DNA of 47,447 nucleotides from a virus. A model generated the notes under the pieces. The model was not told where the DNA came from. It ran no database searches and saw only the letters and a program-made list of their open reading frames with translations. Location of the stretch: positions 1 through 47,447 of IMG/VR virus record IMGVR_UViG_3300027608_000053; one strand, given 5' to 3'. This document shows positions 8,301 to 15,375 of the stretch, piece by piece (the stretch's first letter is position 1; each line of letters opens with the position of its first letter). The position numbers and the translations under genes are program-made.

Positions 8301-8605
8301 TTAGCCCAATGCACGAAAGTTCCTGTGTCAGCACTTAATGCACTGGTTACATTAACAACAGTGTCTAAGAAAGTGAGATCGCCTAACGTGCTTAAATTTC
8401 CAGTGACTAATAAATTATCAAAGGTTCCGTTCAGTCCTATTATGGATTTATTTGAACTTAAACTGCCATTTAATATGAAATCTCCTTGAAATGGAGAAGC
8501 AGGGGATGCAATCGGATCAAGAGCACTATCAGGATATCTAGGATCGCTGGAAGGCGTAGTATGATGATTGTGGCGATGAAATTTGTTATGAAATCTACTG
8601 CTCAT
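5393..8605 (-). CDS. Giant Cys-rich YadA-head-like repeat fibre protein
   Basis: A 1070-residue structural protein. Residues 1-45 are His/Pro/Ser-rich. Residues 45-115 contain fibre-type segments (LNGSLSSNKSIIGLNG, VTGNLSTLGDL). From about residue 115 to 930 it consists of some fifty 15-residue repeats of the form S-T-[VI]-[GS]-G-G-x-C-N-x-A-S-x-C-x. This is the spacing of the YadA head repeat, a trimeric left-handed beta-roll. Many repeats carry two or three cysteines at fixed positions. The last 100 residues (from about GTITPSYLSGG) form a separate beta-rich tip with PSTYTIDLPATIKRP and end in TFIGGY. I infer a tail fibre or head fibre that contacts the host surface. It shares this repeat type with the 1724-residue protein at 33287-38461. 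A GTTAAATA box lies 8 bases before the ATG. Confidence 0.8.
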   Translation of the reverse strand: MSSRFHNKFHRHNHHTTPSSDPRYPDSALDPIASPASPFQGDFILNGSLSSNKSIIGLNGTFDNLLVTGNLSTLGDLTFLDTVVNVTSALSADTGTFVHWAKSPYFYGGVNSSITPSEYSTVLAGQNNTVDGNHSTVLGGCNNTVSCNYSNIGGGACNIVSNIYSTIGGGLSSTASGEYSTVGGGNSNVASCGDSTVSGGYHNTASRCATTVGGGHCNTACRCGATVGGGYFNLAGSCGSTISGGYCNNADGCYSTIGGGHTNSTNLSGSTVSGGYCNNASGKCATVSGGSCNTSSSYGSTVGGGVCNRAVGCYSTIGGGLSSYADGCNSTISGGHKNYISCKGSSIGGGEGNCITDCHSTIGGGGCNYIDDCYATIGGGLSSTATGLYSTVGGGSCNSATSRGATVGGGVFNIASGCATTVGGGCNNSATKCHATVGGGHCNYASECGATVSGGCCNCASECGATVSGGCCNCASECGATVGGGKQNLASSKCSTVGGGFGNTASSCYGSIGGGICNQVWCNSSTVGGGCGNIACCDFSTVGGGRNNISSGQDSTIGGGYRNIAESNASTVGGGCCNSALNNFTTIGGGCCNCALVCGATVGGGLCNNSNAFSATISGGYCNCVCTGGTCGTIGGGACHRVNGNTATIGGGCYNVACCNNSTVSGGGCNIACCNNSTVGGGYCNIVSGGGSTVSGGCYNCISSDSADSIISGGRCNYIALGSSSIGGGIFNSSSGCYGTIGGGLYNCVANNAATIGGGCCNCNGGICSTISGGYYNLISGCNATIGGGWRNCSNSCNTTISGGVCNTASNSYTTIGGGFCNSVSGAYSTISGGRYNCATGTCSTIGGGQCHHIEGGIGNTIGGGYCNYASGCNSTVSGGYCNTASGYSSTVGGGGYNLAGSRTFIGGGCRNSASGYRSAILGGHCNCTCSHSDSFIIGSNICAGAACYTFVNNLSSQDVISAKRYETPPFVYGNASGTITPSYLSGGIQKMTVTANLTVNPPSAPVESGKIEFWLTPSSTYTIDLPATIKRPSDSAITFPKSLSASRMYIMGLKYDGSSWLLTTFIGGY
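5810..8255 (-). repeat. Array of about fifty 45-bp coding repeats
   Basis: The DNA under the fibre repeat is a degenerate tandem array of 45-bp units. Approximate bounds only. Most units have diverged; the block near 7164-7298 is almost identical and shows recent expansion. Confidence 0.7.
7164..7298 (-). repeat. Near-identical 45-bp tandem repeat
   Basis: Copies begin at 7164, 7209 and 7254 (period 45). The first two are identical over the full unit and the third is diverging in its second half. The unit encodes ECGATVSGGCCNCAS, which has four cysteines. This is a likely site of copy-number change by slippage or recombination. Confidence 0.8.
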
Positions 8606-8613
8606 GTTTAAAT

Positions 8614-8621
8614 TATTTAAC
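8614..8621 (-). promoter_or_regulatory. Late-promoter-like box GTTAAATA
   Basis: GTTAAATA on the minus strand ends 8 bases before the ATG of the fibre gene at 8605. Confidence 0.5.
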
Positions 8622-8651
8622 CAAAATATTGTTTTTTAGGTGGTTTTATGG

Positions 8652-8667
8652 CATAAATAGATAAATA
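8652..8667 (+). promoter_or_regulatory. Two tandem late-type boxes
   Basis: CATAAATA (8652-8659) is followed directly by GATAAATA (8660-8667); the second ends 9 bases before the ATG at 8677. The short divergent region therefore carries late-type signals in both directions. Confidence 0.5.
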
Positions 8668-8676
8668 GTTAATACG

Positions 8677-9237
8677 ATGAAAAATTTCGATTTATATTAT
8701 AACACTTATATGGAAACCTTATTGGGAGAGAACAATAGTAGTGTTATTCCATCAGCGAATGATTATAACGATAACACATCACAAGACGTTTCTGATAAAC
8801 TGAAAGAAGAACTAGAAGAACATTTCAAGGGACAAATAAAAGAAATAGATATCCCTTCTACTATATCTAATAAAATTAAAGCGTTTTTATGGACTGTGGA
8901 TAAATTGGGAATATCAATTCAAATAAGTATCACTAAAAGTAGAATAGATAAAGATTATAAAATAACGTTAAGAGATTTGAATAAGGAAGATGATTCAGTG
9001 ATTGATATACCTGACGATCATTTAGAAACTCAAATTAAAGACGTTGTGGAAAAATTGAACACTATTAAAAATAGTGCTAAGGGGCCAGAAGAAACAAGCG
9101 AAGAGAACAATACTGCATTACCAAACTTTAACTCGACAGATAACAATCCTGCCAATCCAATAAATCCCCAAACTTCTATACCAACTGGAAAAGCTGATGA
9201 ATTGACGCAAAATTTCCAAACAGGGTTACAAACTTAA
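8677..9237 (+). CDS. Protein of unknown function
   Basis: A 186-residue soluble protein beginning MKNFDLYYNTYMETLLG. Residues 35-65 are helical and acidic (DKLKEELEEHFKGQIKEI), residues 65-115 look alpha/beta, and residues 130-186 are disordered and rich in Asn, Pro and Thr. No motif recognised. The N-terminus (a short amphipathic stretch followed by a polar linker) resembles that of the acidic protein at 586-1446, but the similarity is weak. Tandem late-type boxes precede it, so a virion or assembly protein is possible. Its stop codon shares bases with the stop of the small opposing gene at 9234. Confidence 0.65.
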   Translation: MKNFDLYYNTYMETLLGENNSSVIPSANDYNDNTSQDVSDKLKEELEEHFKGQIKEIDIPSTISNKIKAFLWTVDKLGISIQISITKSRIDKDYKITLRDLNKEDDSVIDIPDDHLETQIKDVVEKLNTIKNSAKGPEETSEENNTALPNFNSTDNNPANPINPQTSIPTGKADELTQNFQTGLQT

Positions 9238-9392
9238 AAATCCTCTAATTCCAAATCGGAAATTTTAGATTTTAAATATTCTAAAGCATATTCTAAATCG
9301 ACTTCCGATGAAAAATGTGTTTGGAATTCATCTATAATGTTATCAATAATAGTTTCTACTATTGATTCGTTTTCGTTATTTCTAAGGCTCAT
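9234..9392 (-). CDS. 52-residue acidic small protein
   Basis: A complete frame starting ATG AGC CTT at 9392 and ending TAA at 9234. The product begins MSLRNNENESIVETIIDNII, then EFQTHFSSEVDLEYALEYLK, and ends with an acidic tail. It is helical and acidic, with no recognised family. I accept it as a gene because it fills the gap between two plus-strand genes exactly, its stop overlaps the stop of the upstream gene, its composition is ordinary, and a CATAAATA late-type box lies 7 bases before its ATG. Confidence 0.6.
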   Translation of the reverse strand: MSLRNNENESIVETIIDNIIDEFQTHFSSEVDLEYALEYLKSKISDLELEDF

Positions 9393-9399
9393 ATTAGTT

Positions 9400-9407
9400 T
9401 ATTTATG
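9400..9407 (-). promoter_or_regulatory. Late-promoter-like box CATAAATA
   Basis: CATAAATA on the minus strand ends 7 bases before the ATG at 9392 and supports the 52-residue gene. Confidence 0.5.
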
Positions 9408-9446
9408 GTGTGATGTGTATTTTTTGTTGTTAAGTTATAAATTATT

Positions 9447-9454
9447 GATAAATA
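9447..9454 (+). promoter_or_regulatory. Late-promoter-like box GATAAATA
   Basis: GATAAATA ends 7 bases before the ATG of the PhoH gene at 9462. Confidence 0.55.
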
Positions 9455-9461
9455 ATAACGT

Positions 9462-10364
9462 ATGGCAAAAAAACTCGTCCGCAAGGACAAAGTATCGGAA
9501 ACGCTATCAAACGATGGTGTAGTTAACCAGAAACAGTCTCCATATGTATATCAAAGAGATAAAATAGATTTCTCTTTAAATATCAGAGAATTACCTTGGA
9601 CTGAAAAACAAAAAGAAATAATAAAACTATTCTTAGATAAGAATACTAAAATGCTTATTTTGAAGGGGCCAGCAGGAACTTCTAAAACATTATTGGGAAT
9701 ATATTTAGGGTTACATCTCTTAAACGATAAAAAAGTGTCTGATATGATATTAGTCCGTTCTGCTGTTGAAAGTTCTGATGCTAAATTAGGATATTTGCCC
9801 GGTTCAGTCGATGAAAAAATGTCATGTTATGTAACACCATTCAAAGATAAACTCACTGAACTCTTGAAGAAGAATGAAGTAGATAAATTAGAGAAGGATG
9901 ATAGGATTGTAACATGCCCTATAAATTATTTGAGGGGATTACATTTCGCTGTTAAATTTATATGTGCTGACGAGCTTCAAAATAGCACACGTAAAGAAAT
10001 CCAAACACTACTTAGCAGAATGGGAGAGTTCTCGAAAGTCATGTTGTGTGGTGATACAGAACAGATCGATTTACCATACGGCAAATCAGGGTTCCAAGAT
10101 GTTTATGATATGTTCAACGATGAAGAATCTGCGAACATGGGAATATATTGTATAGAGTTAGGAGAAGAAGATATTGTTCGCTCAGAATTTTGTAAATATG
10201 TTACGAACAAATTCAAGAAATTGAATTATAAAATAGAAGCTTCTAAAAACTTAGGAGGCCATACCAACGGTAATGGTAATGGTCATCAACATGATAATAG
10301 GAAAAACAATACTTCAGTCGAGTGGAAACCTACTCCATCAAGTTCTATGTTTCCTAGTGGATAA
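9462..10364 (+). CDS. phoH: PhoH-family P-loop ATPase
   Basis: A 300-residue PhoH-like ATPase. Walker A is GPAGTSKT (69-76) after LILKG; Walker B is FICADE with D170-E171; GDTEQID (197-203) is the conserved segment that follows in PhoH proteins, related to superfamily 1 helicase motif III. The region RSAVESSDAKLGYLPG (100-114) is also typical. The first 40 residues and the Gly/Asn/His-rich last 40 residues are phage-specific extensions. PhoH genes are frequent in marine and environmental myoviruses; their role in infection is not settled, with RNA binding and stress-linked functions proposed. Late-type box upstream, no Shine-Dalgarno sequence. Confidence 0.92.
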   Translation: MAKKLVRKDKVSETLSNDGVVNQKQSPYVYQRDKIDFSLNIRELPWTEKQKEIIKLFLDKNTKMLILKGPAGTSKTLLGIYLGLHLLNDKKVSDMILVRSAVESSDAKLGYLPGSVDEKMSCYVTPFKDKLTELLKKNEVDKLEKDDRIVTCPINYLRGLHFAVKFICADELQNSTRKEIQTLLSRMGEFSKVMLCGDTEQIDLPYGKSGFQDVYDMFNDEESANMGIYCIELGEEDIVRSEFCKYVTNKFKKLNYKIEASKNLGGHTNGNGNGHQHDNRKNNTSVEWKPTPSSSMFPSG

Positions 10365-10377
10365 TTCACATATCAGC

Positions 10378-10385
10378 ATTAAATA
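10378..10385 (+). promoter_or_regulatory. Late-promoter-like box ATTAAATA
   Basis: ATTAAATA ends 5 bases before ATG 10391. Confidence 0.45.
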
Positions 10386-10390
10386 ATTTG

Positions 10391-10807
10391 ATGAATTCTT
10401 TAAGTGCTATAGAGATAAAAATATCTGAACTAGAAGAGAAAAATATACATCCTTGGGACAAAACAATAGAGCAGTTCTTTGGGAAAGATTATGTTTTCCC
10501 TTCTATCGATTCAATTAGTATACCACCAGATTTCGATGTTAATACTATTATACCAAAGTTGAAAGCATCTAAAGGTAAGCTTCAAAATAATGTGTTTAAC
10601 GGAATATCAAACGATGTAACAGTTTCACATATTAATAAATTACCGTTTCTAGATGACAATGGTGAATATGATAAATCCAAACAGAAAGATTATATAAACC
10701 TTCTTCAGATGATTAAAAATATTCCAAAGGATGAATTACAAGACGAGGAAAAAACTGGAGAACATAGTAAAAAAATACTGTATGAATTCTTGAGGATTTT
10801 TAATTAA
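10391..10807 (+). CDS. Protein of unknown function
   Basis: A 138-residue soluble protein starting MNSLSAIEIKISELEEKNIH. The N-terminal 15 residues could form a short helix, then comes a Pro/Ile/Asp-containing central part (PSIDSISIPPDFDVNTIIP) and a C-terminal helix (SKKILYEFLRIF). No motif recognised. A TTG lies directly before the ATG, but the ATG is the natural choice with the ATTAAATA box 5 bases upstream. It is downstream of phoH on the same strand and its stop overlaps the stop of the opposing spike gene by four bases. Confidence 0.65.
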   Translation: MNSLSAIEIKISELEEKNIHPWDKTIEQFFGKDYVFPSIDSISIPPDFDVNTIIPKLKASKGKLQNNVFNGISNDVTVSHINKLPFLDDNGEYDKSKQKDYINLLQMIKNIPKDELQDEEKTGEHSKKILYEFLRIFN

Positions 10808-12138
10808 CTCATCATGCTTTTAGCGAAGTTTGAAGTAACTGCTTGTCCACCATTTACAGTTGGGACAGGTTGAGGTTTTTGACAATCTGCCGCTTGATCT
10901 CTGACTTGAGTATCATCGTCTAACAATTTTATATTTGGCATATCAACAGTGTGCTGATGGGCATTATCAGGCATTGTATGGTTGTGAGGGAAATTATAAA
11001 CTTGTAGCATATGTGTATCTCCACTTGAATCTACGCCAATAGCCCAACCTGTTTGCGATGTTTCCATTGGAATGTTTGTGTATGCAATGTGTTCCATTCT
11101 TTCCGTGAATGCATTTACACCTCTAGGTGTTTGTAAAAAACCGCCGGGATCATTAGTAAATGTTTGTATATTGTTCTGTAAATCTTGCATAGACGCTTTC
11201 TGTGCATCTCCTGTTGTTGAACCCCATTGAGCCTTTCCAGTTGTCTTGAATGGCAATGCTCCTAAACTTGTTGGTTTAGGGTCTAGTTTAGTAGTAGTAG
11301 CAGAAACGAAATGTAATTCACCGTCAATATGTGCTCCTCCACTAACAACCATGTTTCCATCTACTCCTAAAGTCGCATTAACTTGAACTTGTCCAGTAGA
11401 ACTTCCGTTAGCTGGTGTTAATTCTATTGTCTTTCCAGTTAATTTTAAATGGTTTCCTTCTATTGTTGTAGTTCCTATGCTAGAACCTATGTTCATTTCA
11501 GCACCAGTTATTTTTGTGATGCCTCCGACGATATTTAAATTTCCTAAAGTGTTTAATTCTATTCCTTGAGCACCAGCTAACAATGTAAATTTATTGCTAC
11601 ATTTTATATAATATTGTCCGCCGGGTGTAGACAAAGGATTAGTCCCATTTATTTGATTTGTTGTAGCAGTTCCTCCAGTTGTTCCACGTTTTCCAATATT
11701 CGTTTTCGCTTTTACTGGTTTTCCGCCTTCAACTACTGAATATGATTTAAGTTTGTTGAATCCTACACCTATTTCAACAACTTGATTTCCTAAAACTGAT
11801 ACATGCCTAGAATTTGTATATCCTCCAGTGTCTAATTTAGCTTCTGCTGCTAAAATTGCATCACTATTTTTTTCAGCCACCTTGACAGCATTTTTCTGTT
11901 GCTTGCTAGTGTCTGATGTATCGGTGAATGTGCCTTTACCTCCACAATCAGGACAACTACCTTCATAAATAGATTTTCTGCTGATGGTTTCTGCCTTAGT
12001 AGGTGTAGAAACCAGAGATTTTAACATTAATACGGCAGATTCTACTACTCCTTTCCCCATCTCTAAGAAAGATTTTTCTTTTTTGTTTGCTAGTATATCA
12101 CCACTGCAACTTGGACATTTTATAGTTTTTTCGCTCAT
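10804..12138 (-). CDS. Baseplate spike (needle) beta-helix protein with zinc motif
   Basis: A 444-residue protein immediately downstream of the gp5-like gene. The N-terminus has two Cys pairs, CPSC (residues 8-11) and CPDCGG (about 62-67), a likely zinc-binding module. Residues 180-280 consist of short strands with repeated G-N and I-G-S patterns (LNTLGNLNIVGG, TIEGNHLKLTGK, NGSSTGQVQV), as in the triple-stranded beta-helix of gp5 C-terminal needles. Near the C-terminus NFPHNHTMPDNAHQHTVD offers HNH and HQH triplets, reminiscent of the metal-binding spike tips of other contractile phages. I infer that spike functions are split between this protein and the 635-residue neighbour. No catalytic motif is visible. 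The ATG lies one base after the upstream stop. Confidence 0.65.
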   Translation of the reverse strand: MSEKTIKCPSCSGDILANKKEKSFLEMGKGVVESAVLMLKSLVSTPTKAETISRKSIYEGSCPDCGGKGTFTDTSDTSKQQKNAVKVAEKNSDAILAAEAKLDTGGYTNSRHVSVLGNQVVEIGVGFNKLKSYSVVEGGKPVKAKTNIGKRGTTGGTATTNQINGTNPLSTPGGQYYIKCSNKFTLLAGAQGIELNTLGNLNIVGGITKITGAEMNIGSSIGTTTIEGNHLKLTGKTIELTPANGSSTGQVQVNATLGVDGNMVVSGGAHIDGELHFVSATTTKLDPKPTSLGALPFKTTGKAQWGSTTGDAQKASMQDLQNNIQTFTNDPGGFLQTPRGVNAFTERMEHIAYTNIPMETSQTGWAIGVDSSGDTHMLQVYNFPHNHTMPDNAHQHTVDMPNIKLLDDDTQVRDQAADCQKPQPVPTVNGGQAVTSNFAKSMMS

Positions 12139-12139
12139 A

Positions 12140-14047
12140 TTATTTTTTCAACATTTCGTCGTTTATTTCTCCGATAAGTTTTTCTATTTCGTCAATTGTT
12201 TTGTGAACGTTTGAATCGGTTACATTTCCTACCTTTATATAACAATCTCCGTCTATTACAGTATTAGATATGCCTTTTGTGTGTGTCTCTCTATTAGATA
12301 ATCCAACATCGAAAATATTTCCATCAGCATGAGAGTGATATTCATCGGCAGAATATAACATGGTGTGATTCTCGTTGAATTTTATATGACTTCCAGCATA
12401 TGACACTAAAGATACTTCATGAACTCCAGCACCTTCGACAGCTATCAACCCTCCACCCTTATTAGGTAGCATAGTTGTTTTATTTACTGCACTTTCTCCC
12501 ATTAATTCTGGATCGTTTCCAAATCCGGGACTTGCAGACTTATGTATACTACTCCACTCAGAACTTCTATATGCTGCTGCAAAATAAACAGGGAATAATG
12601 GATTACCCTCTCTAAAGAAACACCATAATAATGCTCCTTCGGAAGGGACTGAGAACACTCCTTTAGCTACATTAGTTGTATCATAGGTTGATGGAACGTT
12701 GTTTGTTGTTGTTATCGCTTGTCCTGCTGGTGCTGACATTGATCCATCACTAAATCTCCATCTTGCTGAAACAGATACAGGAGGAGTTAAACCTAATGCA
12801 GCACAAGCTCCCGGATTTAAATCTATTCCAGCACCGTTTTTTATATTCGCCTTGCTAGGCATCGTATCTTGTAATTGACAAATAACAGTTTTCCCACGAG
12901 CTTGAACCTCTATTAGAGTTCCAGCAGGGCTTCCTAAATGGCTCCAATCTTCACGAGGAAGAGCGCACATAGGAACGTTTGATGCGGTAACAACCCCCCA
13001 TTTTCCAAGTCCATTATCTCCTGTGGCGAAACTTTTATTCTTTTGGTAATCTGCAATATCAGCAGCATCAGCAAAACTAGTGGCCTTTACATTATTCCAA
13101 GGAGCTTCTGATGTAGTGTTTGAATTGTTATCCCCTTCTGGATTTGGTGTTTCAGGAGAGGGAGTTGCATCAGGAGCAGCAGCAGCAACATTATTACTTT
13201 CTACTGGTGATGTTGAACTTACTTTAGCACCAGCACCCATCGGAGCACTTGGAATCTCCCAATGCCAATACTCACTATTCCCATAAGGTATATATTCTCG
13301 TCCAGCAAGCCATTTAGGAATTTGACTGAACCCATAAGATTTAGCCAAACTTGTAAATTTTACATAATCATCATAAGAATTCCATTTAAGGTCTAACGCT
13401 TTACCTACTCCATGATTTGAACGTCCGGGAGTTGCAGCTATTTCTCCTTTTTGCTCTTTTAATCTTACTTGAGTAGCATATGTTCTATACGAAGATTCAA
13501 CAGTAATAGAAGAAATTCCAGCATTGTTGCAAGCAGCTTTTAATTGATTCCATTTTTCAGCAACAAAAGGATTTAAATAATGTCCTCCACCAATAGGAAC
13601 TAGTTGAGATGGATCATTTGTGTCCATTCTTCCGTTTAATGGGTGTGATGATGATACACCATTTTTAGCGGGTTGTGCCACCACTCCAATATTTCCAGTT
13701 CCTACAGCATTTTTATCATAATCACCACCACCAAGAGCTTTTTGTATATAATTTCCTAGTCGATCTAAAATTCCCGGCGCAGAATTTCCTATAAGTGGCG
13801 AAGCAGGTTCAGAAAATGGTAATATCTTTTCTAAATACTCTCTAGCTTCTGGTGGTATTCCTCCTGCGAGATTTCCACCTACAGAATTAAAGGAAATTAC
13901 TTCTTCGCTTTTAACTCCGAACAAATTCAATAATGTTGCGTTTAGAACTGGCATTATATGAGGAATATATACTTTAACCCTGCCTCTAGCTTCAGGGTCT
14001 TGCTTGGATATAACTATTCCCAAATAATTTCCGTAATATTCTTTCAT
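12140..14047 (-). CDS. gp5: gp5-like baseplate hub with nested M15 peptidase and double-psi barrel
   Basis: A 635-residue baseplate hub/spike protein. Residues 1-30 (YYGNYLGIVISKQDPEARGR) are the first strands of the gp5 N-terminal OB-fold; the matching second half appears only at about 463-495 (GALLWCFFREGNPLFPVYFA). Two domains lie between. The first, about 135-270, is an M15/VanY-type D,D-carboxypeptidase: SSYRTYATQ, then SNHGVGKALD with H212 and D219 as zinc ligands, then WHWE with H262 and E264. The second, about 335-432, looks like an RlpA-type double-psi beta-barrel (GKWGVVTASNVPMCALP, QLQDTMP, GIDLNPGACAALG). A Pro/Asn/Thr linker (280-315) joins them. The C-terminus is gp5-like beta structure and a short helix. 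It should open the peptidoglycan during injection, taking the place of the lysozyme in T4 gp5. AAGGAG lies 8 bases before the ATG but also encodes the end of the upstream gene. Confidence 0.85.
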   Translation of the reverse strand: MKEYYGNYLGIVISKQDPEARGRVKVYIPHIMPVLNATLLNLFGVKSEEVISFNSVGGNLAGGIPPEAREYLEKILPFSEPASPLIGNSAPGILDRLGNYIQKALGGGDYDKNAVGTGNIGVVAQPAKNGVSSSHPLNGRMDTNDPSQLVPIGGGHYLNPFVAEKWNQLKAACNNAGISSITVESSYRTYATQVRLKEQKGEIAATPGRSNHGVGKALDLKWNSYDDYVKFTSLAKSYGFSQIPKWLAGREYIPYGNSEYWHWEIPSAPMGAGAKVSSTSPVESNNVAAAAPDATPSPETPNPEGDNNSNTTSEAPWNNVKATSFADAADIADYQKNKSFATGDNGLGKWGVVTASNVPMCALPREDWSHLGSPAGTLIEVQARGKTVICQLQDTMPSKANIKNGAGIDLNPGACAALGLTPPVSVSARWRFSDGSMSAPAGQAITTTNNVPSTYDTTNVAKGVFSVPSEGALLWCFFREGNPLFPVYFAAAYRSSEWSSIHKSASPGFGNDPELMGESAVNKTTMLPNKGGGLIAVEGAGVHEVSLVSYAGSHIKFNENHTMLYSADEYHSHADGNIFDVGLSNRETHTKGISNTVIDGDCYIKVGNVTDSNVHKTIDEIEKLIGEINDEMLKK

Positions 14048-14048
14048 T

Positions 14049-15347
14049 TTATTTCTCCTTTAATAATGGGGTTGGTTTATAATCAGGATATCTTTGTATT
14101 TCTGTTCCTAATGTGACACTTGTTGGGTAATTCGATCTGTTATACTTAATAAAGTATCTATTTGCCTGAGTAGATTCACTGGATTCATATAAAGACGTTA
14201 ACATTTTTAGTTGTTCTGGATGGTTTTTACATGCACTGTCATAAACTTTATTTTTTAAAGATGATGATATCAAAGAAAATAATCCCCCTCCATTATTTCC
14301 TCCTATTCCTATAGTAGATATGGTAGATACTGCATCTAAAACTTTTTGCACTTGTGGAGGGATTAAACTATTTAAAGCTTCGGAAGCATCAAACGTTCTA
14401 ATTTCATCTACAGTCAGTTTAACCTTTTCATTGTAGTATTTGGACAATGCTTCAGTAGGTTTGTTTAATATATCAGTAAATTGGTTGAGGGCTGAAGTAT
14501 ATTTAGATAAAACATCGGATACTCCTGCCAATTCTGATATATTAATAGCTTCTATGCCAAAAGTGTCGGATAAAGTGTTTGCTGCGTCAACGAAACTTGA
14601 GATACTATCTAATGGTATAATACTATCCAAGGCAGAGATTGCGGTTTGTTCCACTTGTGTTATAAGCATTACCTTTATCTCATTAACCTTTTGCATTGCT
14701 TCCAAAGCACCGTTATAAACGTCATTAACGAGCGTTCCTGCCGCTTTTACTGTGTTTACTAGGGTTTCTGCACATCCGAGGACAGAAGTGGCTATTTTGC
14801 CAACTTCGTCCAATTTTAAAGCTGTATATGCACCATTCAATATTTGATGTGCCTTTTCATCCGTTTTATTTAAAAATGTTGCTATTGTATTTGGAATACC
14901 TGAACTGATTCCATTCATTACACCTGTTAAATTTCCTAAAGTAGACCCCACAAATGCTGAAACAGGTTTAATATAGTCTTGTAGATTGGTTGTCTTATGT
15001 GTTTGTTTGGAAATGCTAGCAGTATTCGATTTAGAATTTAAATCGTTGTTTGTAAGTTCTATCTGTTTAGTATCAGGTGCATGGTTTTGAGCAGCTATTT
15101 GTGTAAAAGCAGCGTATTTCTCCTTTATTATTGCATGTTCCTTTGGTGTTATCGAATTACTAGCATCTGTTTTTTTATTAGAAGATAAATCACTTGCTCT
15201 TTTTGTATCTGTTGATAACGGAACTGTTGATGTCTCAAAAATATATTTCGACACTATTTCAGCGTCTTTGCCGCAACGTGTTTCTACCAAACTTCTTAAA
15301 ACGTTTATGTCGTTCGAAGCATTGTTTAATGGATAAGAGCCATACAT
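14049..15347 (-). CDS. Unknown protein in the baseplate gene cluster
   Basis: A 432-residue soluble protein directly upstream of the gp5-like gene, with stop and start one base apart. Residues 50-115 are polar and disordered (Ser/Thr/Lys/Asn); residues 130-340 are long, Ala/Thr/Val-rich amphipathic helices (for example SALDSIIPLDSISSFVDAA); the C-terminus has YFIKYNRSNYPTS, then TLGTEIQRYPDYKPTPL. No family recognised. Because it is in one transcription unit with both spike genes, a baseplate or tail role is likely. The long helices and a glycine-rich IGIGGNNGGGLF stretch could fit a tail-associated or membrane-active injected protein, which is speculation. A GATTAAATA box lies about 15 bases before the ATG. 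Confidence 0.65.
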   Translation of the reverse strand: MYGSYPLNNASNDINVLRSLVETRCGKDAEIVSKYIFETSTVPLSTDTKRASDLSSNKKTDASNSITPKEHAIIKEKYAAFTQIAAQNHAPDTKQIELTNNDLNSKSNTASISKQTHKTTNLQDYIKPVSAFVGSTLGNLTGVMNGISSGIPNTIATFLNKTDEKAHQILNGAYTALKLDEVGKIATSVLGCAETLVNTVKAAGTLVNDVYNGALEAMQKVNEIKVMLITQVEQTAISALDSIIPLDSISSFVDAANTLSDTFGIEAINISELAGVSDVLSKYTSALNQFTDILNKPTEALSKYYNEKVKLTVDEIRTFDASEALNSLIPPQVQKVLDAVSTISTIGIGGNNGGGLFSLISSSLKNKVYDSACKNHPEQLKMLTSLYESSESTQANRYFIKYNRSNYPTSVTLGTEIQRYPDYKPTPLLKEK

Positions 15348-15375
15348 AATAGATTGTATATATTTAATCTATGGT

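Noticed and set aside
9337-9522. Plus-strand frame overlapping the start of phoH
   Set aside because: It overlaps both the 52-residue minus-strand gene and phoH and has no start signal.
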